DNA of 46,005 nucleotides from an uncultured Pseudomonadales bacterium (GCA_947258825.1 CAMYJX010000034.1:1-46005), one strand, 5' to 3'. Shown: positions 1 through 8,689, numbered from the stretch's first letter. Numbers and translations are program-made. Notes: generated by a model not told the origin, from the letters alone.

Positions 1-22
1 GATCTTTCAGTTGATCTTTCAT
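1..22 (-). CDS. 5' end of an unidentified gene, cut by window edge
   Basis: Reading leftwards from an ATG at 22 there are seven open codons (MKDQLKD) before the window ends. A GGTGGTGAG stretch lies about six bases upstream and could be its ribosome binding site. It would start 28 bases after the epmB stop, on the same strand, so the two may be co-transcribed. Too little is present to name a family. Confidence 0.3.
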
Positions 23-50
23 GGGCAACTCACCACCCTGGCCGTGCCGC

Positions 51-1055
51 TCAGAGCGGTACCTTTGATGCCGTTTCAGGCCGGTCGACGACGAGCCGCG
101 GAACCAGATACCCGGGCAGGCGAGCGCTCAGGTTCTCATGCAAAGCGCGCGCGCGATCGTCGTCGACCTGAAAATGCGCGGCGCCGGCAACCGGATCCAA
201 CTGGTGCAGGTAATAGGGCAGCACGCCGATATCGAACAATCCCTCGCTCAACTCCGCCAGCACCATAGGCTCGTCGTTCACCCCCGCCAGAAGAACCGAC
301 TGATTCAGCAGGACGATCCCTTCGCGCCGCAAAGGTGCCAGGGCCTCGCCGAGCCGAGGCGTCACTTCCCGTGGGTGGTTGACGTGCACGACCAGGCTGA
401 CGGCCAGCCGGGAGCGGCCGAGCATTTCTATGAGCTCAGGGTGCATTCGAGCAGGCAGAACGACGGGGAGACGGGAATGAATCCGCAATCTTCGCAAGTG
501 CGGTAACCCCTCGAGCCCGTTGAGCAGCGCCCGCAGGTTGTCATCGGAGAGGCTGAGGGGATCTCCGCCGCTGAGAATGACTTCGACAATGTCCGGGCGC
601 CTCGACAGCACCTCGAGCGGCGCCTGCCAGCGATTTCGGATCGCGGCATCGGCGCCGTACGGATAGTGTCGGCGGAAGCAGTAGCGGCAGTGCACGGCGC
701 AGGCACCGGTGGTGATGAGCAACGCTCTGCCCGCATATTTCTGCAGCAGACCGCCCCCGATGCCGACGCCAAGATCGCCCACCGGATCAGCGACGTAACC
801 TGGCGCGCCGACCAGCTCTTCTGCCACCGGCAATACCTGGCGAAGCAGAGGATCGGCCGGATCTCCATGACGCATGAGGTCGGCGAAGTATCGCGGGACA
901 CGAAGCGGAAAGGCAGCGGCCGCTTGCTGAGGATCCACAGTCGGATGTCCGCCCAGGCCCAGATAACTCAGCAGCTCGTCTACCTTCCGGAAACCCTGTG
1001 CTAACTCCCGCTGCCACGAACCCCCAGCGAGCAAGTGCGGCGCTCTGTTCATCAC
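51..1055 (-). CDS. epmB: EF-P beta-lysylation protein EpmB (lysine 2,3-aminomutase family)
   Basis: Radical SAM, PLP-dependent enzyme that converts L-alpha-lysine to beta-lysine for attachment to elongation factor P, which relieves ribosome stalling at polyproline. The protein is 334 residues, the normal EpmB length. The [4Fe-4S]/SAM motif CAVHCRYC supplies Cys119, Cys123 and Cys126, followed by the SGGDPL motif typical of the aminomutase family. It lacks the extra N- and C-terminal regions of catabolic lysine 2,3-aminomutases, which favours EpmB. Reading starts at GTG 1055 or the ATG directly after it at 1052; no strong ribosome binding site is visible for either. The usual divergent efp partner is not next door here; arfB is. 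The 277 bases between epmB and arfB hold no convincing gene. Confidence 0.93.
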   Translation of the reverse strand: MMNRAPHLLAGGSWQRELAQGFRKVDELLSYLGLGGHPTVDPQQAAAAFPLRVPRYFADLMRHGDPADPLLRQVLPVAEELVGAPGYVADPVGDLGVGIGGGLLQKYAGRALLITTGACAVHCRYCFRRHYPYGADAAIRNRWQAPLEVLSRRPDIVEVILSGGDPLSLSDDNLRALLNGLEGLPHLRRLRIHSRLPVVLPARMHPELIEMLGRSRLAVSLVVHVNHPREVTPRLGEALAPLRREGIVLLNQSVLLAGVNDEPMVLAELSEGLFDIGVLPYYLHQLDPVAGAAHFQVDDDRARALHENLSARLPGYLVPRLVVDRPETASKVPL

Positions 1056-1332
1056 GGGGATACCGCTGAAGCGGGAAGGGCCTGCGCGGAGAAAGCTGCC
1101 GACAAAACGTTAACGCCTGAAAAGATCCACGTGCTGCGGATGATACCCCAAGGTGCAACGGCCATGATCCAGACGAATGCAGAATCCCCTGATGCTGCCG
1201 CTGCAAGTCACCCGCAAACGCGAGCATCCAGAAGCGCTGGCCGGAAATTTACCCGTCGCGTAACCCTGCCGGTAGACATCGCCTCATCGCCGGTCTCGCC
1301 CTGAGCAAACAAGCGGTGCATCATGCATTCAT

Positions 1333-1749
1333 ATGATCAAGCGGAATTCGGTGGAGGGTATTTCCGAACAGGCGCTGAGCTCTCGCTTCGTGCGCTCCGG
1401 AGGCCCGGGCGGTCAGAACGTCAACAAGGTCTCCAGCGCCGTTCAGCTGAGGGTCGACCTGGAACGCGCTGGCCTGCCTGGTCCCGTGCTGGAGCGCCTG
1501 AAACGCATGGCGCCGGGCCAGATCACCCGGAACGGCGAGCTGGTGATATTCGCCGACCGTTTCCGCTCCCAGCATCAGAATCGGGAAGACGCCCTGGACC
1601 GCCTGGAAGCTCTGATCCAGCAAGCGCGACGCGTGCCGAAGAAGCGGCTGCCCACCAGGCCGTCCAAGACTCAGAAGCAGAAACGGCGGGCCCAGAAAAA
1701 ACTGCGCAGCGTGCAGAAGAAACTGCGCGGCAGGCCTGGACCGGAGTAG
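1333..1749 (+). CDS. arfB: Alternative ribosome-rescue peptidyl-tRNA hydrolase ArfB
   Basis: Rescues ribosomes stalled on non-stop mRNA by hydrolysing peptidyl-tRNA in the P site. The 138-residue protein has the class I release-factor GGQ motif (Gly26-Gly27-Gln28 within a RSGGPGGQNVNK context). Its C-terminal tail is very basic (roughly residues 100-138, many Lys/Arg), which in ArfB inserts into the empty mRNA channel. It lacks codon-recognition domains, as expected for ArfB (YaeJ) rather than RF1/RF2. Length matches the family. It stands alone between epmB (opposite strand) and a lipoprotein gene (opposite strand). No clear ribosome binding site precedes the ATG. Confidence 0.93.
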   Translation: MIKRNSVEGISEQALSSRFVRSGGPGGQNVNKVSSAVQLRVDLERAGLPGPVLERLKRMAPGQITRNGELVIFADRFRSQHQNREDALDRLEALIQQARRVPKKRLPTRPSKTQKQKRRAQKKLRSVQKKLRGRPGPE

Positions 1750-1807
1750 CGGCGCCGTCGGCTACCGGCCCGGTACGAATTCAGCGCGCGTCCACCAGGA
1801 TCAACGT

Positions 1808-2302
1808 CTACTCCAGTTTAAGCGGCGCCGGGCGCTCGCCGCCGCTGCCGGACAGTCGCCCCAGCTGCTCCCTGGTCAGCTCGCCGCTGCGACTGAAGCG
1901 CCTGGCGCGGACCCGGTTCTCCAGATAGATTTTGCCTTCCAGCCTGTAGCTGAAGGATTCCCGACCGGGAAGGCCGAGCAGCTGCCTGGCCATGTCGAAA
2001 AGACTGGTGCTCACCACCGCGCTGGTGGTGGCGTCCCCCAGCCGCGGCACCGTGAAGGGCTGATTATCCACCCCCTTGGCGAGCCGGGAATCGTTGACGT
2101 CGAGGGTCACCGCGACGCCGGTGGCCCGCAGCTCGTCGTCACCCGCATTCTGCACCCGCAGATCCAGGCGCATGCGCTGCTCGAACATGCTCGACTCCAC
2201 CGGCGTCATGCCGATGAGAAATACCTCTACCGAGGGGTCGGTGGCGCAGCCGCCGGCGATCAGGACCAGCAAAGCGCAGCAAAAACTGACAGAGTTTCTC
2301 AT
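1808..2302 (-). CDS. LEA14/WHy-type lipoprotein
   Basis: Small predicted outer-membrane or periplasmic lipoprotein of 164 residues. The N-terminus is a hydrophobic signal followed by the lipobox LIAGGC. The body (a statement about Leu-Asp-Leu-Arg-Val-Gln-Asn strands, then V-x-V-x-L-D-V-N) resembles the immunoglobulin-like LEA type 2/WHy fold seen in many bacterial lipoproteins of unknown role. I chose ATG 2302, whose A is also the last base of the P450 stop codon (TGATG), implying translational coupling. An in-frame GTG at 2311 is the alternative. Function is not known; the coupling to a P450 is the only contextual hint. Confidence 0.75.
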   Translation of the reverse strand: MRNSVSFCCALLVLIAGGCATDPSVEVFLIGMTPVESSMFEQRMRLDLRVQNAGDDELRATGVAVTLDVNDSRLAKGVDNQPFTVPRLGDATTSAVVSTSLFDMARQLLGLPGRESFSYRLEGKIYLENRVRARRFSRSGELTREQLGRLSGSGGERPAPLKLE

Positions 2303-3522
2303 CACGCGCACACCCAGAAGCTCTGCATGCCCCGGAAACTCGGCACCGCCGCGTAGGTATGCCCGCGTTCCGATAGCCGGAGCTTCGGAAATTTCCGAAA
2401 CAGGCCGGCAATGGCTTCCTGAGCCTCGACCCGGGCCAGCGGCGCCCCGAGGCAGTGGTGACGGCCGCCGCCGAAGGCGTGATGGTGGGTATCCGCGCGC
2501 TCAATGTCGAAGCGCTCCGGGTCCGGATAAACCTTCGGGTCGTGATTGGCGGCGGCCAGGGAAACCGTCACGCTGTCTCCCTGATGCACCGGACAGCCGT
2601 CGATGTCCATATCCTGGTGCGCGATGCGCCCGGAGGTCACCACGGGAGAATCGAAGCGCAGCATTTCCTCGACGGCATTTTCCAGCAGTCCCGGATCAGA
2701 CATCAGCCTGCGCAGCTGATCGGGGTTTTCCAGCAGCGCCTTGACCCCGTTGCCGATGAGATCGGTGGTGGTGACGTTGCCGGCAATGAGCAGAAGATTG
2801 CACTGGGTGACGATCTCTTTCTCAGAGAGTCGTTCGCCCGCCTCGTCCGCCCGCAGCATGTCGCTGATGAGATCGTCTCCGGGAGCCAGACGCCGCCGTC
2901 CGATCTCGGCATGAAAAAAATCGTTCAGCGCCTGCCGGGCAAGCACGGCTCGAGCCTTTTCCTCCTCGCCGGGAAACGGATTGAAAGCCACCTTGACCGA
3001 GGTGTCGGACCAGCGCTTGAAATCATTCTGCATGGCGGGATCGATCCCCAGCATCTCGGCGATCACCACCGTGGGCACCGGGCCAGCAAACTCGGCGATG
3101 AGATCGAACTCGCCGCCCTCCAGCCCGGCCAGCACCTTTGCGACCACGGCACGGATGCGCGGCCGCCAGGCTTCCACCGCCCTGGGCGTGAAAGAGCCGC
3201 TGACCAACGACCGCAGACGCTTGTGATCCGGATCGTCCATGAGCAGCATGGAGGGTTCTTCCCCTTCGGGGGGCAGCAGAAACTGGGAAAACGATTCCGG
3301 GTTGCCCTTGCGGGGATCCGACCACATCTCCTTGTGCCGCAGAATGTCGTGCACCCGGTCATGATCCGTCACCACCAGGCGCACCAGCTCGCTGTCGAAG
3401 TGCGTGGGCGCGCGACGACGCAGCTCCACCAGCACCGCGTAGGGGTCTTCCCGGAAGTCCGGGTCCAGCGCTGTGAGGCGTACACCCGAGGGCAGTTGCC
3501 CATCTTGCTGCGATTCCGCCAC
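2302..3522 (-). CDS. Cytochrome P450
   Basis: Haem-thiolate monooxygenase of 406 residues, the size of soluble bacterial class I P450s. Seen in sequence: the I-helix AGNVTTTDLI, the K-helix ExxR motif (EEMLRFDSP) and the haem-binding loop FGGGRHHCLGAP with the thiolate Cys at about residue 357. The I-helix acid that normally precedes the catalytic Thr (AGxE/DT) is Val here. I chose GTG 3522 because it has a strong GGGGGAG site just upstream; the longer open frame back to 3621 would overlap ygiQ. It is divergent from ygiQ with a 52-base gap. No ferredoxin or reductase gene is adjacent, so redox partners must lie elsewhere. Substrate unknown; sterol, terpenoid or fatty-acid hydroxylation are all possible. 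Confidence 0.93.
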   Translation of the reverse strand: MAESQQDGQLPSGVRLTALDPDFREDPYAVLVELRRRAPTHFDSELVRLVVTDHDRVHDILRHKEMWSDPRKGNPESFSQFLLPPEGEEPSMLLMDDPDHKRLRSLVSGSFTPRAVEAWRPRIRAVVAKVLAGLEGGEFDLIAEFAGPVPTVVIAEMLGIDPAMQNDFKRWSDTSVKVAFNPFPGEEEKARAVLARQALNDFFHAEIGRRRLAPGDDLISDMLRADEAGERLSEKEIVTQCNLLLIAGNVTTTDLIGNGVKALLENPDQLRRLMSDPGLLENAVEEMLRFDSPVVTSGRIAHQDMDIDGCPVHQGDSVTVSLAAANHDPKVYPDPERFDIERADTHHHAFGGGRHHCLGAPLARVEAQEAIAGLFRKFPKLRLSERGHTYAAVPSFRGMQSFWVCA

Positions 3523-3574
3523 GTTTCTCCCCCGCCCTTGTGATCTCCTGAGTATGTAGATTAAATCCACGCGC

Positions 3575-5818
3575 ATGGAAGAAGCAAAGCCAGCGGCCGC
3601 AGCCGGTTCCCGGCCGGGCACCAGAGCCGACCCGATCTTCGGCTACCGCCGCTACTGGGCGCATCGCCTGACCCCGGCACCCGTGCTGCCCATGTCCCGT
3701 GCCGAAATGGACGACCTGGGCTGGGACAGCTGCGACATCATCATCGTCACCGGCGACGCCTACGTGGATCACCCCAGCTTCGGCATGGCCATCGTCGGCC
3801 GTTTTCTCGAAGCTCAGGGCTTTCGGGTCGGCATCATCGCGCAGCCGGACTGGCGCAGCAGCGAAGCCTTCGAAGCCCTGGGCCCGCCAAATCTGTTCTT
3901 CGGCGTCACCAGCGGCAACATGGACTCCATGGTCAACCGCTACACGTCAGACCGGAAGATTCGCCGCGACGATGCGTACACCCCCGACGGCGCTGGCGGC
4001 ATGCGGCCGGACCGCAGCGTCATCGTCTACAGCCAGCGGCTGCGGGAAGCCTACGGCAGCGTCCCCATCGTCCTCGGCGGCATCGAGGCGAGCCTCAGAC
4101 GCATCGCCCACTACGACTACTGGTCGGAGAAAGTACGCCGCTCCGTCCTGCTGGACGCCAAAGCGGACCTGCTGCTGTACGGCAATGCGGAGCGGGCGCT
4201 GGCGGAGATCGCCCATCGAGTGGCCGGCGGCGAGACCATCCAGGAGATCACCGACATACGGGGTACCGCCTTCATCCGCAATCGGCTGCCGGACGGCTGG
4301 GTCGAGATCGATTCCACCCATCTGGATACCCCGGGTTCGCTGAATCCCCCGGAAGATCCCTACGCCATGGAGGGCGTTGGCGAGACAAACGGCCCCCCTG
4401 GCGGGACCCGGGAGGCCGGCCCGAATGCAGCAGCGCCCGATGAGGTTCAGGTGGTGCGTTTCGTCAGAAACGTGAAAGCCGAGGATCGCAGCCGCAGCGT
4501 GATCCGTCTGCCGGGCTACGAGTCGGTCAGCGGGGACCCCATCCTCTACGCCCACGCTTCGCGCATCCTGCATCTGGAGTCGAATCCCGGCAACGCGCGG
4601 GCGCTGGTGCAGCGGCATGGCAACCGGGATCTGTGGCTGAACCCGCCCCCCGTGCCACTCACCACGCCGGAAATGGACGCCCTGTACGAGCTGCCATTCA
4701 CCCGCCGACCCCACCCGACCTACGGCGACGCCCGGATCCCCGCCTACGAGATGATCCGCTTCTCCATCGCCATACAGCGCGGCTGCTTCGGCGGCTGCAC
4801 CTTCTGCTCCATCACCGAGCACGAAGGGCGCATCATCCAGAGCCGGTCGGAACCGTCCATCCTGCGGGAGATCGAAACCATCCGCGACGAGGTCCCCGGG
4901 TTCACCGGCGTCATCTCGGACCTGGGCGGTCCCACCGCCAACATGTACCGGCTGCACTGCAAGAGCCCGAAGATAGAATCTGCATGCCGGCGGCCATCCT
5001 GCGTCTATCCCGGCGTCTGCCCGAACCTGAACACGGACCATTCGCCGCTGATCTCGCTGTACCGCAAAGCGCGGGCGCTGCCCGGGATCAAGAAAGTGCT
5101 CATCGCTTCCGGCGTCCGTTACGACCTGGCCATCGAATCTCCCGAGTACGTCAGGGAACTGGCCCAGCATCACACCGGCGGCTACCTGAAGATCGCCCCG
5201 GAAGCGCTGACCGATGGTCCGCTGTCCAAGATGATGAAGCCGGGCATGGACACCTACTACCGGTTCAAGGAGCTCTTCGACCGCTATTCCAGAGAAGCCG
5301 GCAAAGAGCAGTACCTGATCCCCTACTTCATCGCCGCGCATCCGGGAACCACCGACCAGGACATGCTGGAGCTGGCGCTGTGGCTGAAAGAGAACGGCTT
5401 TCGCGCCGACCAGGTGCAGGCGTTTCTGCCTTCGCCCATGTCCACCGCCGCAGCCATGTACCACAGCGGCGTGAACCCGCTGCGCAAGGTCACCCGGCAC
5501 AGCGAGCGGGTGCACATTCCCAGAGGCTTGAAGGTACGGCGCCTGCACAAGGCCTTCCTGCGCTATCACGACGCCAACAACTGGCCCCTGCTGCGCGACG
5601 CGCTGCGGCGGATGGGCCGCGCGGACCTGATCGGCAACGGCAAACGGCATCTGGTGCCGAGCTTTCAGCCGGCAGGGACCGGGGGCACCCGCAAGGATGA
5701 CCGGCAAGGCAGCCGGCGCAAAGGCGCTTACCGGCCGGCGCGAACCCAGCACGCGCGGCAGGAAGCCGGAGACTTCAAGCCGAAGCGATCCGGAAGGGCC
5801 GGCAAGAAACGCCGCTGA
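3575..5818 (+). CDS. ygiQ: YgiQ family radical SAM protein
   Basis: Radical SAM protein of 747 residues, close to the E. coli YgiQ length. An N-terminal region begins near [14 protein letters not shown] and is followed by a cobalamin-like/UPF0313 N-domain. The radical SAM core carries CFGGCTFC (Cys404, Cys408, Cys411). The C-terminal domain runs through [11 protein letters not shown] and [11 protein letters not shown], then a basic, low-complexity tail (about residues 690-747) rich in Arg, Lys and Gly. The family is widespread and conserved, but its reaction is not established to my knowledge. It converges on tesB with only three bases between the stops. Confidence 0.92.
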   Translation: MEEAKPAAAAGSRPGTRADPIFGYRRYWAHRLTPAPVLPMSRAEMDDLGWDSCDIIIVTGDAYVDHPSFGMAIVGRFLEAQGFRVGIIAQPDWRSSEAFEALGPPNLFFGVTSGNMDSMVNRYTSDRKIRRDDAYTPDGAGGMRPDRSVIVYSQRLREAYGSVPIVLGGIEASLRRIAHYDYWSEKVRRSVLLDAKADLLLYGNAERALAEIAHRVAGGETIQEITDIRGTAFIRNRLPDGWVEIDSTHLDTPGSLNPPEDPYAMEGVGETNGPPGGTREAGPNAAAPDEVQVVRFVRNVKAEDRSRSVIRLPGYESVSGDPILYAHASRILHLESNPGNARALVQRHGNRDLWLNPPPVPLTTPEMDALYELPFTRRPHPTYGDARIPAYEMIRFSIAIQRGCFGGCTFCSITEHEGRIIQSRSEPSILREIETIRDEVPGFTGVISDLGGPTANMYRLHCKSPKIESACRRPSCVYPGVCPNLNTDHSPLISLYRKARALPGIKKVLIASGVRYDLAIESPEYVRELAQHHTGGYLKIAPEALTDGPLSKMMKPGMDTYYRFKELFDRYSREAGKEQYLIPYFIAAHPGTTDQDMLELALWLKENGFRADQVQAFLPSPMSTAAAMYHSGVNPLRKVTRHSERVHIPRGLKVRRLHKAFLRYHDANNWPLLRDALRRMGRADLIGNGKRHLVPSFQPAGTGGTRKDDRQGSRRKGAYRPARTQHARQEAGDFKPKRSGRAGKKRR

Positions 5819-5827
5819 CTCTCAGCG
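5813..5827. terminator. Hairpin containing both stop codons of ygiQ and tesB
   Basis: CGCTGA, loop CTC, TCAGCG is a perfect six-base inverted repeat that includes the TGA of each convergent gene. There is no T-run on either side. Convergent TGA codons pair with each other automatically, so only half of the stem is informative. Bidirectional termination is possible but weakly supported. Confidence 0.3.
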
Positions 5828-6655
5828 CTTGCGCATCAGGCCTTCCTGCATGGTGCTGGCAATCAGCCGCCCGTCCTCGGTAAAGATCTCGCCGCGGTTG
5901 TATCCCCGCGCCGCCGCGGATGAGGGGCTGTCCAGCGCATAGAGCAACCAGTCGTCTACCCGCCAGTCCGCTAACGCCGGATGATGAAACCACATGGCGT
6001 GATCCAGGCTGGCCATCTGCATCTGTTCCCGCCTGAAAGACCCCCGGTGGGGCAGCCGCGCGGTGGAAAGCAGCGCGTTATCGGATTCATACACCAGCAG
6101 GCAGGCGTGAACGGCCCGATCGTCGGGTACCGTGCCGTTGCAGCGGAACCAGATATGCTGCCTGGGCTGCTGCGGGCTCTCCTCCTGAAACGCCTTGTGC
6201 TCCATCCGCCATTCCAGAAAGGGCGGCTCCTTGAGCTCCCGGGGTATCTTGCTCTCCGGCGGGGGTACCATGGCCGGCATCTCGTCCTGGTGTTCCAACC
6301 CGGACTCCAGGATCTGGAAGGACGCATCCATGTTGAAAATCGCCTGACCGTGCTGAATGACCACGACGCGGCGGGTGGTGAAGGAGCGCCCGTCACGTAT
6401 GCGCTCGACGTCTATCAGGGCCGGCACGGACGGATCTCCCGGCCGCAGGAAATAGCCGTGCAGCGAGTGAGGTAAACGATCGTCCGTAACCGTTCGAATG
6501 GCCGCCATCATGGCCTGAGCCATGATCTGACCGCCGTAGAGCCTTCCCGTACGTTCCGTTGGGTGATATGCGCGAAAAAGATTTTTCTCGATGCGCTCGA
6601 GGTCGAGCAGCGCGATCAGCTCTGAGAGCCTGCTGGAGGCAGTGGTCTGGGTCAT
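5822..6655 (-). CDS. tesB: Acyl-CoA thioesterase II
   Basis: Hydrolyses medium- and long-chain acyl-CoA to free acid and CoA in the cytoplasm. The 277-residue protein is a double hotdog of normal TesB length. Recognisable segments are GRLYGGQIMAQAM near residue 38, LHGYFLRPGDP near 65, SFTTRRV near 91 and the C-terminal ASTMQEGLMR. The start ATG 6655 gives the usual N-terminus (SELIALLDLERIEKNLFR). It is monocistronic and convergent with ygiQ. Upstream, 6656-6798 is the regulatory region shared with the divergent MerR gene. Confidence 0.94.
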   Translation of the reverse strand: MTQTTASSRLSELIALLDLERIEKNLFRAYHPTERTGRLYGGQIMAQAMMAAIRTVTDDRLPHSLHGYFLRPGDPSVPALIDVERIRDGRSFTTRRVVVIQHGQAIFNMDASFQILESGLEHQDEMPAMVPPPESKIPRELKEPPFLEWRMEHKAFQEESPQQPRQHIWFRCNGTVPDDRAVHACLLVYESDNALLSTARLPHRGSFRREQMQMASLDHAMWFHHPALADWRVDDWLLYALDSPSSAAARGYNRGEIFTEDGRLIASTMQEGLMRKR

Positions 6656-6749
6656 TGAGAAGCATCGGCCGTTGAAAGAGCGAGCAGTTTAAGCCCTCGG
6701 CGGGCTTCGCGGCGAACGAGCGCCGTCGGCTCAGAGGACTAGCCGAAAA

Positions 6750-6773
6750 TTGTACAGGGTTTGTATACTACAC
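6750..6773 (+). promoter_or_regulatory. Direct-repeat operator/promoter before the MerR (LitR-type) gene
   Basis: TTGTACA at 6750-6756, then GGG, then TTTGTATACTACAC. The six-base element TGTACA (6751) recurs imperfectly as TGTATA (6762), eleven bases start to start, one helical turn. Twenty of 24 positions match the sequence at 7870-7893 in front of the SDR gene. A -10-like TATACT overlaps the second repeat. Spaced TGTACA-type repeats are known operators of LitR/CarH regulators, so autoregulation by the downstream gene product is the inference. Confidence 0.65.
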
Positions 6774-6798
6774 CCTTCCCCGATACTGCGAGTATGTC

Positions 6799-7728
6799 AT
6801 GCCGGAAGCCAATTCCCCCCGATACAACATCGGCGCCGCCTCCCGCCTGACCGGCGTATCCCGTGAGAAGATTCGCATCTGGGAGCGGCGCTACGGGGCG
6901 GTTACGCCAGCCCGGGACGAGGCCAACCTGCGCAAATACAGCCAGCAGGACATCGACCGGCTGATTCTGATACGCCGTCTGGTGGACAGCGGCCAGGCCG
7001 TGAGCAACGTGGCCAATCTCAGCATGGGCGAGCTTCAGTCCCGTTTGCAGGCCCTGATGCCGAAAGCCGAGGTTTCAGGAAACCTGCCGCAAACGGCGCT
7101 CGCCGTGCTCAGCGAAGGCGACAGCCTGAGAGACGCCCTGGCGAAGCTGGGCATTCCCGAGGTCGCCGTCACCCCCAGGCTGGCTGAAGCGGAAAGCTGG
7201 CTAGCAACGCACCCCGTCGATCTGATCGTCGTCGAATTCCCCACCCTGTTGCGGGCCGACCTGACAACCATCAAACAGCTGCGCCGACTGGCATCGCAAA
7301 GCCAGATGATGGTCGTTTACCGGTTCGCGCCGGTTCGCATGCTGGAACAGCTGCAGACGCTGGGCATTCGAGCCGTCAGGGCGCCCCTGCAGGCAGCAGA
7401 CCTGCAAGCCACCCCACAGCCAGCCCCCTTAGCCGCTTCGGGGTATGCGGCCCCGCCGCGGCTGGACTACCGTCAGCGTCAGTACACCCCTGAACAGCTG
7501 CTGACCATGAGCAATATGGCTACCCAGGTGCAGTGTGAATGCCCGCGGCACCTCGCCGATCTGGTGCGCGACCTCAGCGCCTTCGAGGACTACTCTCTTG
7601 AATGTGAAACCGAGTCACCCGCAGACGCCGAGATGCATCGAGAGGTGTACGACGTCGTCGCGCGAGCCCGCGCGCTGGTGGAAGATGCGATGGGAATCGT
7701 TGCCGGGGAAGAAAACATCGACCTCTAA
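6799..7728 (+). CDS. MerR-family regulator, LitR/CarH type without visible B12 motif
   Basis: Predicted DNA-binding repressor of light-inducible genes. Residues 8-75 form a MerR winged HTH (YNIGAASRLTGVSREKIRIWERRYG). Residues about 95-200 look like the Rossmann-type domain that binds cobalamin in CarH (VDLIVVEF, ALAVLSEGDSL), but I find no DxHxxG or upstream W-x9-EH cobalamin signature. That places it nearest the class II LitR proteins, which in Pseudomonas work with LOV photoreceptors rather than B12. Residues 215-309 are an extra domain with the cysteine motif CECPRH and a later Cys in SLECET. It has its own operator-like promoter and heads the same-strand set MerR, SDR, photolyase-like, epimerase. 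No LOV gene is present in the window, so light response is inferred from the family and the neighbours. Confidence 0.85.
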   Translation: MPEANSPRYNIGAASRLTGVSREKIRIWERRYGAVTPARDEANLRKYSQQDIDRLILIRRLVDSGQAVSNVANLSMGELQSRLQALMPKAEVSGNLPQTALAVLSEGDSLRDALAKLGIPEVAVTPRLAEAESWLATHPVDLIVVEFPTLLRADLTTIKQLRRLASQSQMMVVYRFAPVRMLEQLQTLGIRAVRAPLQAADLQATPQPAPLAASGYAAPPRLDYRQRQYTPEQLLTMSNMATQVQCECPRHLADLVRDLSAFEDYSLECETESPADAEMHREVYDVVARARALVEDAMGIVAGEENIDL

Positions 7729-7771
7729 CCCGCCCTTGCGAGGACCCCTGTCGGGCAACTTGGGGGGAAGC

Positions 7772-7819
7772 CGGCGGACCTGGGGGGAGGGGAGAGAGGG
7801 AGAGGAACCAGGCCCGCCG
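7772..7819 (+). other. G-rich interrupted hairpin between MerR and SDR genes
   Basis: CGGCG-GA-CCTGG (7772-7783) pairs with CCAGG-CC-CGCCG (7808-7819), two five-base stems separated by a 2x2 internal loop. The loop is purine-only, with G-runs at 7789-7792 and 7798-7800; further six-G runs lie at 7762-7767 and 7782-7787. It could end the MerR transcript or form a G-quadruplex. It lacks a clean T-run. Confidence 0.4.
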
Positions 7820-7869
7820 ACCTTTAAGATGCCGGTACTGCTTGATCCGGCAGAAACAAAGATAACGAC

Positions 7870-7904
7870 TTGTACATTGTTTGTCTACTACAATTAGTGT
7901 ACAA
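7870..7904 (+). promoter_or_regulatory. Direct-repeat operator/promoter before the SDR gene
   Basis: TTGTACA (7870-7876), TTG, TTTGTCTACTACA, then TGTACAA at 7898-7904, which is the exact inverse of the first element. The first two repeats (TGTACA at 7871, TGTCTA at 7882) are eleven bases apart, as at 6750. It ends eight bases before the SDR start codon, so the bound regulator would cover promoter and 5' end. The likely binder is the MerR protein of 6799-7728. Confidence 0.65.
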
Positions 7905-7912
7905 ATACGGCC

Positions 7913-8686
7913 ATGAATGATTCTGAACCAAAAAAATCGCCCCCGACGCCCAAAACCGCTGTGGTCATTGGCGCTTCGGGGGGACTGGGCGGCGCGCTCA
8001 CCAAGCTTCTCTCGCAACGACCGGAAATCGGCACCGTGCTGGCACTGTCTCGACAAAAACCAGCCACGCCGTTGCCGGACGGGCGCGAAACCGGAATCCG
8101 GTGGCTCCAGACAGACACCGCTGATCAGGCAGAACTGCGAAGTGCGGCCGGTCGCATCGGCGACACCCATGATCGGGTACACCTGCTAATCAACTGCACC
8201 GGCACCCTGCACGGCGGCGATGCCGACCCTGAGTTCAAACCGGAGAAAGCCCTGGCCGAGCTGAAGCTGGACAACCTGGAGCGCTGCATGCGCGTCAACG
8301 CGTTTGCGCCCCTCGCTGCGCTGCAGGCGTTCGCGCCGCTGCTACGCCACGACGAAGGCGCGGTTGCCGTGACCCTGTCGGCCATGGTCGGGAGCATCGG
8401 CGACAACCAACTGGGCGGCTGGTACAGCTACCGCATGAGCAAGGCCGCCTTGAACATGGGGCTGCGCAACGTGGCTATAGAGTTCGACCGGTGGCGTAAC
8501 AGCCCGGTGGTGGTAGCCATTCACCCGGGCACCACGCTCACCGCGCTCTCGGCGCCCTTTGTCAAACGCCATAAAAATCGACCGCCGGAAGAGAGCGCGA
8601 CGCACATCCTCAGGGTCATCGACTCCCTCGAGGCCGAGGACTCCGGAAAGTTTTTCCACTGGGACGGCCACGAGCTGCCCTGGTAG
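7913..8686 (+). CDS. Short-chain dehydrogenase/reductase in the light locus
   Basis: NAD(P)-dependent oxidoreductase of 257 residues with the classical SDR features. The Rossmann motif is VIGASGGLGGAL, with NCTG standing where NNAG usually is. The catalytic set reads Ser (TLSAMVG), Tyr and Lys (YSYRMSKAAL). The C-terminal stretch VVAIHPGTTLTALSAPF is typical of the CsgA-like SDRs found beside photolyase and MerR genes in proteobacterial light-regulated clusters. It has its own operator-like promoter matching that of the regulator gene. Substrate unknown. Confidence 0.9.
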   Translation: MNDSEPKKSPPTPKTAVVIGASGGLGGALTKLLSQRPEIGTVLALSRQKPATPLPDGRETGIRWLQTDTADQAELRSAAGRIGDTHDRVHLLINCTGTLHGGDADPEFKPEKALAELKLDNLERCMRVNAFAPLAALQAFAPLLRHDEGAVAVTLSAMVGSIGDNQLGGWYSYRMSKAALNMGLRNVAIEFDRWRNSPVVVAIHPGTTLTALSAPFVKRHKNRPPEESATHILRVIDSLEAEDSGKFFHWDGHELPW

Positions 8687-8689
8687 GTG

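Noticed and set aside
2455..3543. Long open frame antisense to the P450 gene
   Set aside because: The P450 frame has all haem-protein motifs; this one has none and lacks a start signal.
3947..5752. Long open frame antisense to ygiQ (601 codons)
   Set aside because: High GC opens the antisense frame. The plus strand encodes a complete radical SAM protein, and the antisense protein has no recognisable motif.
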